A DNA stretch of 32,790 nucleotides from Brevundimonas sp. UBA2388 (GCA_002343425.1 DDSO01000059.1:1-32790), one strand, 5' to 3'; counted from the stretch's first letter, positions 22,786 to 30,787 are shown. Numbers and translations: made by a program. The notes: a model not told the origin generated them from the sequence alone.

Positions 22786-25743
22786 ATGATGCACAGAGGA
22801 TTGGGTTCAACGGCGCTCTCGGCGCTGATGCTGGCTTCGGCGTCGCCGGTCATGGCGCAGACCGCCGAACCGGTGCGGCGCTATGAGATCGCGGCCGGAC
22901 CGCTCGACGCGGCCCTGACCGCTTTCGCCCGCCAGAGCGGCGTACAGATCCTGTATCCCGCCGCCCTTGTCGCGGGTCGACGATCACCTGGGCTGAGCGG
23001 CGAACACGCCCCGGACGGCGCCCTGGCGGCCCTGTTGCGCGAGACCGGTCTCGCCCACCGGCGTTCGCGCCCCAACGTCTTCGTCCTCTACGATCCCGCC
23101 GCCCGGGCGGCGATTCCGGAGGAACCGGCCGAGCTGGACGACGTCGTGGTGACGGGCAGCCTGATCCGCGGCGTGGCTGACGGACCCTCGCCCGTGGTGA
23201 TGATCAGCCGGGACGACATCGATCGGGCCGGCCACGCCACCGTCGCCCAGGCCCTCGCCGCCCTGCCGCAGAATTTCGGGGGCACGGCCAATGAAGGCGC
23301 GCTGCAGAACGGCGCGGACCGCACCGCGACCAACGGCAGTTTCGCCTCCGGCGTCAATCTGCGCGGTCTTGGCAGCGACGCGACCCTGGTGCTGCTCAAT
23401 GGCCGGCGCATGGCCGGAACCGGCGCCATGGGGGACTTCGCCGACGTCTCCACAATTCCCACGAGCGCCATCGCCCGTATCGACGTCCTGCTCGACGGGG
23501 CCTCGGCCCTGTATGGCGCCGACGCGGTGGGCGGCGTCGTCAACATCATCCTGCGCGACGACTACGACGGGGCGGAAACCCGTCTGCGGCTCGGCGCGAC
23601 CGCCGACGGGGCCAGCGACGAAGTCCAGCTCGGTCAGACCCTCGGCCGGCGTTGGTCTTCCGGCAGTCTGATGGGGACCTATGAATTTTACGACCGCGGG
23701 GCCTTGCCGGTCTCGGCCCGGCGGCTTGCGGGCGACGCGGACCTGCGCTGGCGCGGAGGATCGGACCGCCGGCTCAACTACGCCGCGCCCGGCAATCTGG
23801 TGGTCTTCGACCCGGTGGCGGGCGGCTATGTCTCGACCCACGCCATTCCGCTCGGCCAGGACGGCACGGATCTGGACCCTGGCGACTTCCTCGCCGGCCA
23901 GACCAACCTCAGCAACCACCGGCGCGGGATGAACGTCCTGCCGCGCCAGACGCGCCACAGCCTGTTCACGGCGCTGCGCCAGGACCTGGGATCGCGCCTC
24001 GAACTCAGCGCCGACGCGCGCTACGGCCAGCGTCGCTACGAGACCGTCTCGGCGCCGACGGCCACCCTGCTCACCGTCAACGGCGGCCATCCGTATTTCG
24101 CCTCCCCCACCGGGACCGCCTCCCACACCATCGCCTATTCGTTCGAGAACGACCTGCCCAATCCCGGCATCCGCGGCGAGGCCGAGAGCTTCGGCGCCTC
24201 TGTCGGCGCCCGGATCGACCTGTCCGGCGATTGGACCCTGGACGCCTATGTCGCCCATGCCTCCGAACGGACCGACAACGAGACCTTCGGCGCCCTGAAC
24301 TCGACCTTCCTGCGCGAAGCCCTGGGCGCAATCGCCGACAATCCCGCGACGCCCTACAGCGCCGCGCGCGACGGCTTCTTCAACCCGTTCGGCGGCGGCG
24401 GCGTCAGTTCGCTCGCCGTCCTGGCCTTCATCAGTTCCGGCTGGACGCACAGCCAGGCGGAAACCGGGGTCAGTTCGGCCAACCTGCAGCTCGACGGTCC
24501 GCTGTTCGCCCTGCCCGGCGGCGATATCCGGCTCGCCGCCGGCCTCGCGTTCCGGGAGGAGACCTTCTGGCGGCGCAACGACAGCTTCAGCAGCGGCCTT
24601 ACGCCGACGACGGGCGTGGCGACCGACACCAGCCGCCAGGTCTCGGCCGTCTTCGGCGAACTGCGCGTGCCGTTGTTCGGCCCCGACAACCGCCGTCCCG
24701 GCTTCGAGCGGCTCGAGCTGTCGCTGGCGGCCCGGTTCGAAAATTATGAGGACATCGGCGAAACCACCAGTCCGAAGATCGGACTCGTCTGGGAGCCCAC
24801 GACGGAACTCGTCGTGCGGGGCAACTACGGCGCCTCTTTCCGCGCTCCGGCGCTGCGCGAGCTGAACGACGCCGCGCGACAGAGCCCGACCTTCCTTCCG
24901 CGCGGCGCCCAGCAGGTCCTTTCGATGATCCTGTACGGCGGCAATCCCGACCTCAAGCCGGAAGAGGCCGACACCTGGACGGTGGGCGCCGACTATGCGC
25001 CACAGACCCTTCCCGGGCTCAAGCTCGGCTTCAACTGGTTTCGCACGGAGTTCGACAACCGGATCGGCCAGCCGACCTTCGAGAACATCCTGACGGCCCT
25101 GTCCGATCCCGCCCTGTCGGCCTTTGTCCGCATCGTCGATCCGCTCAACAACGCGGATGACCGGGCCGCCGTCCAGGCCGTTCTCGACCTGCCGACCACC
25201 AATTTTCGCGACGCCTACCCGGCCACGTCCTACGGGGCGATCGTCGACGCCCGCTACGTCAACGCCGCCCGTGTCGAGGTGGAGGGGATCGACGCAAACG
25301 CCCGCTACGCCTTCGATTTCGGTCCCGATGCCTTCGACCTCGGACTGACGCTGTCGTATCTGGCCCGGTTCGACAGCTGGACGACCCCGGACGCCTCGCC
25401 CCAGTCGCTGCGCGACCGCCCCAACTATCCGGTCGGTCTGCGGGGCCGCGGCTCCCTGGGCTGGGCGCGAGGTCCCTGGAGCGCCTCGGCCTCGCTGCAC
25501 TATGTCGATTCCTATCGCGACCTCGCCGGGTCGCGCATCGGCTCCTGGACCACGGCAGACGCCCAGATCCGCTATGCGCCGGAGACCGGCCCCTTCCAGG
25601 GGTCTGCGGTCGCCCTGACGGTGCAGAACCTGTTCGATCGCGATCCGCCCTTCTACGACGCGCCCGAAGGCATCGGTTACGACGCGGCCAACACCAGCGT
25701 CATCGGCCGGTTCATCGCCGTGCAGCTGACCCGGACCTGGTGA
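22786..25743 (+). CDS. TonB-dependent receptor/transducer with STN domain (lasso peptide uptake/sensing candidate)
   Basis: A 985-residue outer-membrane protein. The signal peptide ends near PVMAQ (residue 25). A secretin/TonB N-terminal (STN) signalling domain spans about 31-105 (YEIAAGPLDAALTAFARQSG, LLRETGLAHRR). A TonB-box-like LDDVVVTG is near 116-123, the plug domain (VNLRGLGSDATLVLLNGRRM, DVLLDGASALYGADAVGGVV) runs to about residue 260, and a long beta-barrel ends in VQLTRTW with a terminal aromatic residue. STN plus FecI/FecR neighbours make it a signal-transducing receptor. Its stop overlaps the isopeptidase start (TGATG), the arrangement known from astexin-type lasso loci, where the pair is thought to import and open lasso peptides. 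Ligand identity is inferred. Confidence 0.93.
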   Translation: MMHRGLGSTALSALMLASASPVMAQTAEPVRRYEIAAGPLDAALTAFARQSGVQILYPAALVAGRRSPGLSGEHAPDGALAALLRETGLAHRRSRPNVFVLYDPAARAAIPEEPAELDDVVVTGSLIRGVADGPSPVVMISRDDIDRAGHATVAQALAALPQNFGGTANEGALQNGADRTATNGSFASGVNLRGLGSDATLVLLNGRRMAGTGAMGDFADVSTIPTSAIARIDVLLDGASALYGADAVGGVVNIILRDDYDGAETRLRLGATADGASDEVQLGQTLGRRWSSGSLMGTYEFYDRGALPVSARRLAGDADLRWRGGSDRRLNYAAPGNLVVFDPVAGGYVSTHAIPLGQDGTDLDPGDFLAGQTNLSNHRRGMNVLPRQTRHSLFTALRQDLGSRLELSADARYGQRRYETVSAPTATLLTVNGGHPYFASPTGTASHTIAYSFENDLPNPGIRGEAESFGASVGARIDLSGDWTLDAYVAHASERTDNETFGALNSTFLREALGAIADNPATPYSAARDGFFNPFGGGGVSSLAVLAFISSGWTHSQAETGVSSANLQLDGPLFALPGGDIRLAAGLAFREETFWRRNDSFSSGLTPTTGVATDTSRQVSAVFGELRVPLFGPDNRRPGFERLELSLAARFENYEDIGETTSPKIGLVWEPTTELVVRGNYGASFRAPALRELNDAARQSPTFLPRGAQQVLSMILYGGNPDLKPEEADTWTVGADYAPQTLPGLKLGFNWFRTEFDNRIGQPTFENILTALSDPALSAFVRIVDPLNNADDRAAVQAVLDLPTTNFRDAYPATSYGAIVDARYVNAARVEVEGIDANARYAFDFGPDAFDLGLTLSYLARFDSWTTPDASPQSLRDRPNYPVGLRGRGSLGWARGPWSASASLHYVDSYRDLAGSRIGSWTTADAQIRYAPETGPFQGSAVALTVQNLFDRDPPFYDAPEGIGYDAANTSVIGRFIAVQLTRTW

Positions 25744-28265
25744 TGCGTCCGGTCTGTCTGCTGCTGGCCGCCGTCCTCGGGACGGCGGCCAGCCCGGCCG
25801 TGGGCGAGACGCCGCGGCCGGTCACCATCGAGGCCGTGCTGGGTCAGGAAAGTCTCGGCCAGGTCCGGATCGGCCCTGGGGGCCGCTGGATCGTCGTCGA
25901 ACGCCGCGCCGCCTGGTCGTCGGCGGCCAGCTACCGCTTCGGGCTGATGACCACCCATCTGCTGAGCGGTCTGGAGATACACGACACGACATCCGGCGCG
26001 CCGCCGCAGGTCATTTCCGACCCTGGCCACGCGACCGGCTATGTCTCCGGGCCCTTCTCCCCCGATGGCGAACGGATGCTGGTCTTCCGGCTGACCGAAA
26101 CGAGCTGGCGCCTCGGGGTGCTGACCCTGGCGACCGGCGAGACCCGGTGGTTCGCCCTGACCCCGGAGTACACGGGCCTCGGCCGCACGGTCGCCTGGCG
26201 CTCGGCGACGGAGGTGGTCGTGATCGCGCGGGCGCCCGACGATCTTCCGCTGGTGTTCCGTCTCGGCGGCCAGACCCAGGTGCGCAAGGCGGCGCTGTGG
26301 CGCCGGTTCGAGTCGGGTCACGCGCCCTCCGCGGTCTCGATTCCCAGCGGCGCGCATCGCAGCGACCGCGAACCTGCCGCGCCGGCGCGCCTGCTCCGCC
26401 TCGATCTCGTCACGGGCGCCCAGACCGAGCTCGCCACCGGGGCGCTGTTCGACTTCGAACTGTCCCCGAATGGCGCGGCGATTGTCATGCTGGCCGACGC
26501 CGAAGACCTGCAGGCGAGCGGCGACGCCCCGGTGCGGGTCGGGACGCCGGCGCGACGCAGGCGGCTGTTGATGGTCGACATTGAAAGCCGGCAAGTGGAC
26601 GAGCCCCTGCCCGATCAGGATTTCCTGTCGCATCTGCTGAGCTGGTCGCCGGACGGGCGGTCCGTGCTGGTCTTCGGCCGGACGCCCGGCGGGTCATGGG
26701 GCGACGGCCGCTTCTGGCGCGTCTCCCGCGCCGACCCGGCCCGGTCCGTGCCGCTCGGCGACGCCCGCCCCTGGGTCGGCGAACAGGCCGACGGCATGCC
26801 CTTCGTGCGGGCGGGCTGGGACGGCGAAGCGCCCCTCGTCCAGGTCCGGACGTCAGACGACGCCCGGGCATGGCGTCGCGCCGCGCCGATCCCCTTGACC
26901 GTCCCGGTCCACGAGCCGTCGGAACGCCTGCTGCAGGCTGGCGATCACGCCTGGATCGAACGCAGCGACGGCCTTTACCGGCTCGATGCGTCCGCCGACG
27001 CTCCGGGCCTCCGCGGGCGACTGCAGAGCGCCGAGCGCGCCGCCGACGGCGGCGGTCGGGCGCGAACCAACCCGACCGCGGTCGGCCCGGCGCCGGGCGT
27101 TCTGCTTCGGGCCGGATGCCTCACCCGCCTCGGCGCGTCGCGATCCGGTGCCTGCCTGCCGCCCCTGGGCCCGGACGAGACCCTCGTCGCCGCCAGCCCG
27201 GACGCGCGGTTCGTGGTCGTGCAGAGCCTTTCGGCGACGGGATCGACCCGCCTGCTGCGGCGCGATCCGAACGGCGACCATCCGCTCGCCGCGCTCAACC
27301 TCGCGCTCGACCCGCTGGCCTGGGGTCGGATCGAAGCCGTCACCCACCCCGGGCCGGGGGGCCAGGTCCTGACCAGCTGGCTGCTGCTTCCGCCGCCAGA
27401 CCCCGACGGCGGGAGGGCCCCCGTGGCGGTGGTCCTCTACCCCGGCGCCGCCTACCCCGTTTCGCCCTTCTGGCTTCGGCCAGGCGGGGAGCGGCGGCAC
27501 ATCAATCCCGCCGTCCTGGCCGCCCACGGCTACGCCGTGCTTGTGCCCTCCCTACCGCGCCCCGCCGCCGGCGGGACGGGCCTCGACGATCTGGCCGCAC
27601 GGATCGACGCCATCGTCGACCAGGCGGCGCGACAGGCGGCGGTCGACCCCGCCCGCGTGGCCTTGGTCGGACACAGCTATGGCGGACACGCCGCCCTGCT
27701 GGCCGCGGCGCAAAGCGAGCGCTTCCGCGCCGTGATCGCCTCGGCCGGATACGCCGACCTCTCTCGGGTCTATGCTTTGACGCCGCATTTCCTGGTCTCC
27801 CCCGACGACGGGGTGCCGATCAACGCCCTCGCGGGCTGGGCCGAGAGCGGTCAGGGCGCGATCGGCGCCAGTCTACCGGCGCGACCCGAGGCCTATGTCG
27901 ACAACAGTCCGGTCTATTTCGCCGACCGGATCCGCACCCCCGTCCTGCTGATCGAGGGCGACCTCGACCCGGCCGGCGGCGATGTCCTGTTCGGGGCGCT
28001 TTACCGGCTGGGACGCGAGGCCGATCTCGTGACCTATGCGGGCGAAGGCCATGTTTTCGTCAGCCCGGCCAACCTGCGCGACCTCCACGCCCGAATCCTC
28101 GCCTGGCTGGACCGCTATCTGGGTCCGGCGAACATCGGCGATCCGCCCCTCCCAGTGCTGCGCCCAGACCTCCAGGACGGCGCCGACCAGCAACCGGTTG
28201 TAGCCCGGCCCGACAATCAGGCGATCCTCTGCCAGGTCCCGCTCCAGGGCCTTGCCGTCCAATAG
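25743..28265 (+). CDS. Lasso peptide isopeptidase, prolyl-oligopeptidase (S9) family
   Basis: An 840-residue secreted serine hydrolase. A signal peptide lies at the N-terminus (MRPVCLLLAAVLGTAASPAV), followed by a beta-propeller region to about residue 530 and an alpha/beta-hydrolase domain. The triad is visible: Ser645 in VGHSYGGH, Asp740/742 in IEGDLDP and His770 in GEGHVF. AtxE-type isopeptidases of this family hydrolyse the macrolactam of lasso peptides and convert them to linear form. ATG 25743 overlaps the receptor stop by 1 nt; GTG 25740 is the alternative. The fold should end near residue 800, but the frame runs on about 40 residues to TAG 28263, antisense to the cyclase gene, giving a 393-bp tail-to-tail overlap. 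Isopeptidase function is inferred from context and family. Confidence 0.9.
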   Translation: MRPVCLLLAAVLGTAASPAVGETPRPVTIEAVLGQESLGQVRIGPGGRWIVVERRAAWSSAASYRFGLMTTHLLSGLEIHDTTSGAPPQVISDPGHATGYVSGPFSPDGERMLVFRLTETSWRLGVLTLATGETRWFALTPEYTGLGRTVAWRSATEVVVIARAPDDLPLVFRLGGQTQVRKAALWRRFESGHAPSAVSIPSGAHRSDREPAAPARLLRLDLVTGAQTELATGALFDFELSPNGAAIVMLADAEDLQASGDAPVRVGTPARRRRLLMVDIESRQVDEPLPDQDFLSHLLSWSPDGRSVLVFGRTPGGSWGDGRFWRVSRADPARSVPLGDARPWVGEQADGMPFVRAGWDGEAPLVQVRTSDDARAWRRAAPIPLTVPVHEPSERLLQAGDHAWIERSDGLYRLDASADAPGLRGRLQSAERAADGGGRARTNPTAVGPAPGVLLRAGCLTRLGASRSGACLPPLGPDETLVAASPDARFVVVQSLSATGSTRLLRRDPNGDHPLAALNLALDPLAWGRIEAVTHPGPGGQVLTSWLLLPPPDPDGGRAPVAVVLYPGAAYPVSPFWLRPGGERRHINPAVLAAHGYAVLVPSLPRPAAGGTGLDDLAARIDAIVDQAARQAAVDPARVALVGHSYGGHAALLAAAQSERFRAVIASAGYADLSRVYALTPHFLVSPDDGVPINALAGWAESGQGAIGASLPARPEAYVDNSPVYFADRIRTPVLLIEGDLDPAGGDVLFGALYRLGREADLVTYAGEGHVFVSPANLRDLHARILAWLDRYLGPANIGDPPLPVLRPDLQDGADQQPVVARPDNQAILCQVPLQGLAVQ

Positions 28266-29855
28266 CCCCTGGTCGACCTGAAGCCCGTTGAGCAGCAGCG
28301 GCCTCAGGGTCGCGAGACTGGCCCGGGTGACATGGCCGTAGAAGCAGCTGAGATCGCCCTTGTTGCGGCGTTCGATCAGCATCGGCGGCAAGCGATCGGC
28401 GAAGGCCCGGCGCGCCAGACCGCGATCGCGCACGCCCGCGATCAGCCGGTCGGCGGGAATGGCGAGGCAATGCTCGACCACCGGCTGGCTCAGCAGGGGA
28501 TGAAGCAGATCCCCGGCGCGGGCGCGAAGGCAGTCGCCCCAGAACAGCTGGGCGTTGACGAACTGGCGCAGCTGTCCGGTCTTGGCCGGCGGCAGATCCT
28601 CGATGTCTTCCAGCCACGGATGCCGCCGCCCGGACGCGGGCCGGGGTCCGGTGGCGCGCAGTCCCAGGGCGCAACCGAGCACCGTCCAGGCCGAATGACG
28701 GGTCCAGCGCCCCACGGCGGCGAGGAAGGCCGGCGAGAGGCCGGCCGGCCCTTCGCGCCGGAAGCGGTCGGCCGCCACCGCGGGATCGGGCGCCTGGAAG
28801 AAGACAGCGTCCCCGCCCTGCCCGGTCAGCAGGGCCGTGGCCCGGCCCCTGCGCATGCGCGCGGCGACCTCGCCGTCATAGGTGACATCGACGCCTTGGA
28901 GCGCCGGACGCACGCTCTCGCCCAGGGGGCGCAGCTGACGCAGGGTGATGGCCTCGACCGGCTTGCGGACCGTGGCGAGGTCGAGCTTCAGCCTGTGGGC
29001 GACGGCCTCGGCCCAGGGCCGCTCGTCGCCTTCGCGCCAGTCGCCATGGAAGTTGAGGAACCGGGCCTGCCCGGCCCGGCCGGTCGCGGCCAGACTGCCG
29101 GCGACGATGGCCGAATCCAGTCCGCCGGAGAGTTCGGCGACGACCCGGCGGTGCGGATCGACCAGGTCGGCGACCGTTTCATCCACCACCCCGGCCAGGC
29201 CGGCGAGGCTTTCGTCCCACCCGGCGCCCGCCCGGCAGAAGGTCGAGGGCCGCCACACCGGTATGGACGCCTGGTCCCCGGCGATCAGGGCGAGCGTCCC
29301 GGGATTGACCGCGGTCAGCCCCGTCAGCGCCAGGCGGTCGCCGAGCAGCTCGGGGGCCTCGGCGATCTCGCGCAGCACGGTCCATTCGATGGCCAGGTCC
29401 GCGGGCAGGAGCGGATCGAGCTCGCGCGGCGGCTCCGCGACCGCCAGCACGGCCCCGCCGTGGCGCCACCAGACGCAGTCGACAGCGCCGGTGGGATCGC
29501 GCAGCAGAGCGAGACGGCCCTCGTCGTCGCGCCAGGCGAGGATGTAGCGCCCCCAGCCGGCGCCGACGACCGCCCGGGCAAGGTCCGCCGGTCGACTGTT
29601 GACGGCCACAAGGGTCGACAGCGGCCTGGGCCCACGCCAGTCGCCGATCAGGACATGACGGCGGCCGACCTGGCGGACCCTGAGACGCGCGCGCGGACCG
29701 AGCAGGACTTGCAGGTCCTCGACCGCGTGCGAGGCGCGCCACCCCTTGCGCACCAGGTCCGCGATCGCGGCCTCGACCGGCGCGCGGGACGCCTCGCCGA
29801 GATCCCGCTGGTCAAGGATCAGATAGCCATGGTCTGCGGGTCCCGGGCCCGTCAT
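27873..29855 (-). CDS. Lasso peptide cyclase (asparagine synthetase-like C protein)
   Basis: A 660-residue ATP-dependent macrolactam synthetase. It has an N-terminal glutaminase-like Ntn domain without the catalytic Cys2 (starting MTGPGPADHGYLILDQRDLG). The synthetase domain begins near residue 238, with the pyrophosphate loop SGGLDS at 243-248, LLTGQGGDAVFFQ at about 342-354 and RRNKGDLSCFYG near 496-507. This class adenylates the Asp/Glu side chain of the core peptide and joins it to the N-terminal amine. It overlaps the B gene by 4 nt (ATGA). The recognisable domain ends about residue 575 (AQHWEGRIADV); the last ~80 residues are read antisense to the isopeptidase active-site region and look unlike the family, so the true end or a sequencing frameshift should be considered. 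Confidence 0.92.
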   Translation of the reverse strand: MTGPGPADHGYLILDQRDLGEASRAPVEAAIADLVRKGWRASHAVEDLQVLLGPRARLRVRQVGRRHVLIGDWRGPRPLSTLVAVNSRPADLARAVVGAGWGRYILAWRDDEGRLALLRDPTGAVDCVWWRHGGAVLAVAEPPRELDPLLPADLAIEWTVLREIAEAPELLGDRLALTGLTAVNPGTLALIAGDQASIPVWRPSTFCRAGAGWDESLAGLAGVVDETVADLVDPHRRVVAELSGGLDSAIVAGSLAATGRAGQARFLNFHGDWREGDERPWAEAVAHRLKLDLATVRKPVEAITLRQLRPLGESVRPALQGVDVTYDGEVAARMRRGRATALLTGQGGDAVFFQAPDPAVAADRFRREGPAGLSPAFLAAVGRWTRHSAWTVLGCALGLRATGPRPASGRRHPWLEDIEDLPPAKTGQLRQFVNAQLFWGDCLRARAGDLLHPLLSQPVVEHCLAIPADRLIAGVRDRGLARRAFADRLPPMLIERRNKGDLSCFYGHVTRASLATLRPLLLNGLQVDQGLLDGKALERDLAEDRLIVGPGYNRLLVGAVLEVWAQHWEGRIADVRRTQIAVQPGEDSGVEVAQVGRADENMAFARIGHEIGLASQPVKRPEQDIAAGRVEVALDQQDGGADPVGEIDRTVVDIGLGSRR

Positions 29856-30487
29856 CGGCGGTACAGCGGCGTATAGGGCCACAGCCGCTCGACGTCGTCG
29901 TTGAGACAGACGTCGTCGAGCTGCACCCAGCAATGGGCGGCGAAGGGCCAGAGCCGGACCCCGAACACCCAGTCCGCCGCGAGTCCCATGCGGCGCAGGA
30001 AGGCGACCAGCATGGCGGAGCGCACGAGACATTCGCCCTCGACCGGCAACCAGGCGCCGATCGTCCAGAACTGCCGCGCCGCCGCCTCTACCGCCTCCGC
30101 ATCGCGCGACAGGGGACGGCGGGCCTCGGCGAGCGCCAGCCAGGCGACCAGCCCCTCGCCCCGGCGGGCGCAACGGATGTCCGCCGGCACGGCGAGCGCC
30201 GCGGCGAGACCTCGGGCCGATACGGCGCAGGACAGGGGCTGATGAATGAGGGTCCGCGTCGGAAGTGGCGGCGGGGCCGGCCGCGGGGCCGGCGGCTCCG
30301 GACCCAGCAGGCCCCCGGCCTGCAGGGCGTCGGCCACGGCCCCCTGCCGTAGCGAGTCCCGGGCGCAGGGCTCCAGGGCGGCGGCGCCGTCGGGCAGGCA
30401 AAGATAGGCGTCCCGCGCGAGGTCGAGCAGGGCGAGATCCTCGCCGATGGCGACGGCGTGGACGTCAGGTCGGAGATACAGGGTCAT
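29852..30487 (-). CDS. Lasso peptide B protein: RRE domain fused to transglutaminase-like leader protease
   Basis: A 211-residue protein of proteobacterial fused type. Residues 1-70 resemble a PqqD-like RiPP recognition element that binds the leader (MTLYLRPDVHAVAIGEDLAL, LDLARDAYLCL). A Pro-rich linker follows, then the cysteine-protease domain. The catalytic triad is visible: Cys153 in GECLVRS, His185 in AHCWVQ and Asp197 in LNDD. The Cys-His and His-Asp spacings (32 and 12) equal those I recall for McjB (C150/H182/D194). It removes the leader with ATP-linked cyclase action by its partner C. ATG 30487 has only a poor ribosome-binding site. The gene lies 55 nt after the precursor, behind a strong hairpin, and overlaps C by 4 nt. 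Confidence 0.93.
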   Translation of the reverse strand: MTLYLRPDVHAVAIGEDLALLDLARDAYLCLPDGAAALEPCARDSLRQGAVADALQAGGLLGPEPPAPRPAPPPLPTRTLIHQPLSCAVSARGLAAALAVPADIRCARRGEGLVAWLALAEARRPLSRDAEAVEAAARQFWTIGAWLPVEGECLVRSAMLVAFLRRMGLAADWVFGVRLWPFAAHCWVQLDDVCLNDDVERLWPYTPLYRR

Positions 30488-30510
30488 CGCCGAAGCGGTC
30501 GGACAGACGA

Positions 30511-30537
30511 GGGGCGCCGGCGCGAAGCCGGCGCCCC
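30511..30537 (-). promoter_or_regulatory. Strong intercistronic hairpin between lasso precursor and B gene
   Basis: GGGGCGCCGGC and GCCGGCGCCCC form a perfect 11-bp all-GC stem with a 5-nt loop (TTCGC on the minus strand). It begins 5 nt after the precursor stop. No T-run follows, so it should act as a partial terminator or 3'-end stabiliser that raises precursor mRNA over BC mRNA, as is common downstream of RiPP precursor genes. Confidence 0.75.
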
Positions 30538-30542
30538 CGCCG

Positions 30543-30770
30543 TCAGCCCTGCTGCCAGAGCCGCACCGGGATCTGTTCGAAATCCCCGGTGGTGGAATCG
30601 GCGCGGGTGGCCTGTTCGGCCGAGCCGAGCCGGACGAGATCGGCGCGAACGCCGGCGCTCTCATAGAGTCGCACCGGAATCTGCTCCATGTCGCCTTCGG
30701 TGGCGTCCGCACGGGTGGCGGTCCGGGCGGAGCCCAGACCGATCAGGTGCGGCGTGGTCGCGGTCTTCAT
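30543..30770 (-). CDS. Lasso peptide precursor with two tandem leader-core units
   Basis: A 75-residue precursor from ATG 30770, with a perfect AGGAGG seven bases upstream. Unit 1 (residues 9-40) has leader end LGSARTATR and predicted core ADATEGDME + QIPVRLYESAG. Unit 2 (residues 45-75) has LGSAEQATR and predicted core ADSTTGDFE + QIPVRLWQQG. Both cores follow Thr(-2)-Arg(-1), the pattern I recall for astexin-1 (LGKASAETR). Predicted rings join Ala1 to Glu9 (Asp7 less likely). Ala at core position 1 is rare but, as I recall, known for caulonodins. The first core is followed by a 16-residue spacer/leader, not a stop, so releasing it needs an extra cleavage. B and C genes lie downstream in the same operon. 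It is certain as a precursor by context; which core or cores mature is not. Confidence 0.9.
   Translation of the reverse strand: MKTATTPHLIGLGSARTATRADATEGDMEQIPVRLYESAGVRADLVRLGSAEQATRADSTTGDFEQIPVRLWQQG
30546..30638 (-). repeat. Precursor leader-core unit 2
   Basis: Second copy of the internal repeat of the precursor gene, residues 45-75, starting LVRLGSAEQATR. It shares 20 residues with unit 1, including the whole EQIPVRL segment. The predicted core covers 30546-30602 (19 residues) and ends at the natural C-terminus. Confidence 0.9.
30651..30746 (-). repeat. Precursor leader-core unit 1
   Basis: First copy of the internal repeat, residues 9-40, starting LIGLGSARTATR. The predicted core covers 30651-30710 (20 residues). 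Of the 20 residues shared with unit 2, eleven use a different synonymous codon, so the duplication is not recent and the protein sequence has been conserved by selection. Confidence 0.9.
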
Positions 30771-30777
30771 GACGTAA

Positions 30778-30783
30778 CCTCCT
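30778..30783 (-). promoter_or_regulatory. Ribosome-binding site of the lasso precursor
   Basis: Perfect AGGAGG on the minus strand, seven bases before ATG 30770. It rules out the in-frame upstream start at 30788, which would place the ribosome-binding site inside the coding region. It is the strongest site among the lasso operon genes and fits a highly translated precursor. Confidence 0.9.
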
Positions 30784-30787
30784 GTCA

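Noticed and set aside
22984..25500. Very long open frame (about 838 codons) on the minus strand opposite the TonB receptor
   Set aside because: It is an antisense shadow of a high-GC gene: low-complexity Gly/Arg/Val/Glu composition, no recognisable domain and no ribosome-binding site, while the plus strand has a complete receptor.
26696..28291. Open frame of about 531 codons on the plus strand inside the isopeptidase gene
   Set aside because: Arg/Pro-rich shifted-frame translation. The isopeptidase frame carries the Ser-Asp-His triad.
30546..30623. Cores starting at the Gly of EGDMEQ / TGDFEQ
   Set aside because: Glycine 1 would be conventional and a Thr lies at -2, but no Asp or Glu then falls at positions 7-9 (Pro, Val, Arg), so no ring could form.
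30626..30641. Stop or frameshift between the two precursor units that would make two separate precursors
   Set aside because: The frame is continuous from residue 1 to 75, and there is no start codon with a ribosome-binding site before unit 2.
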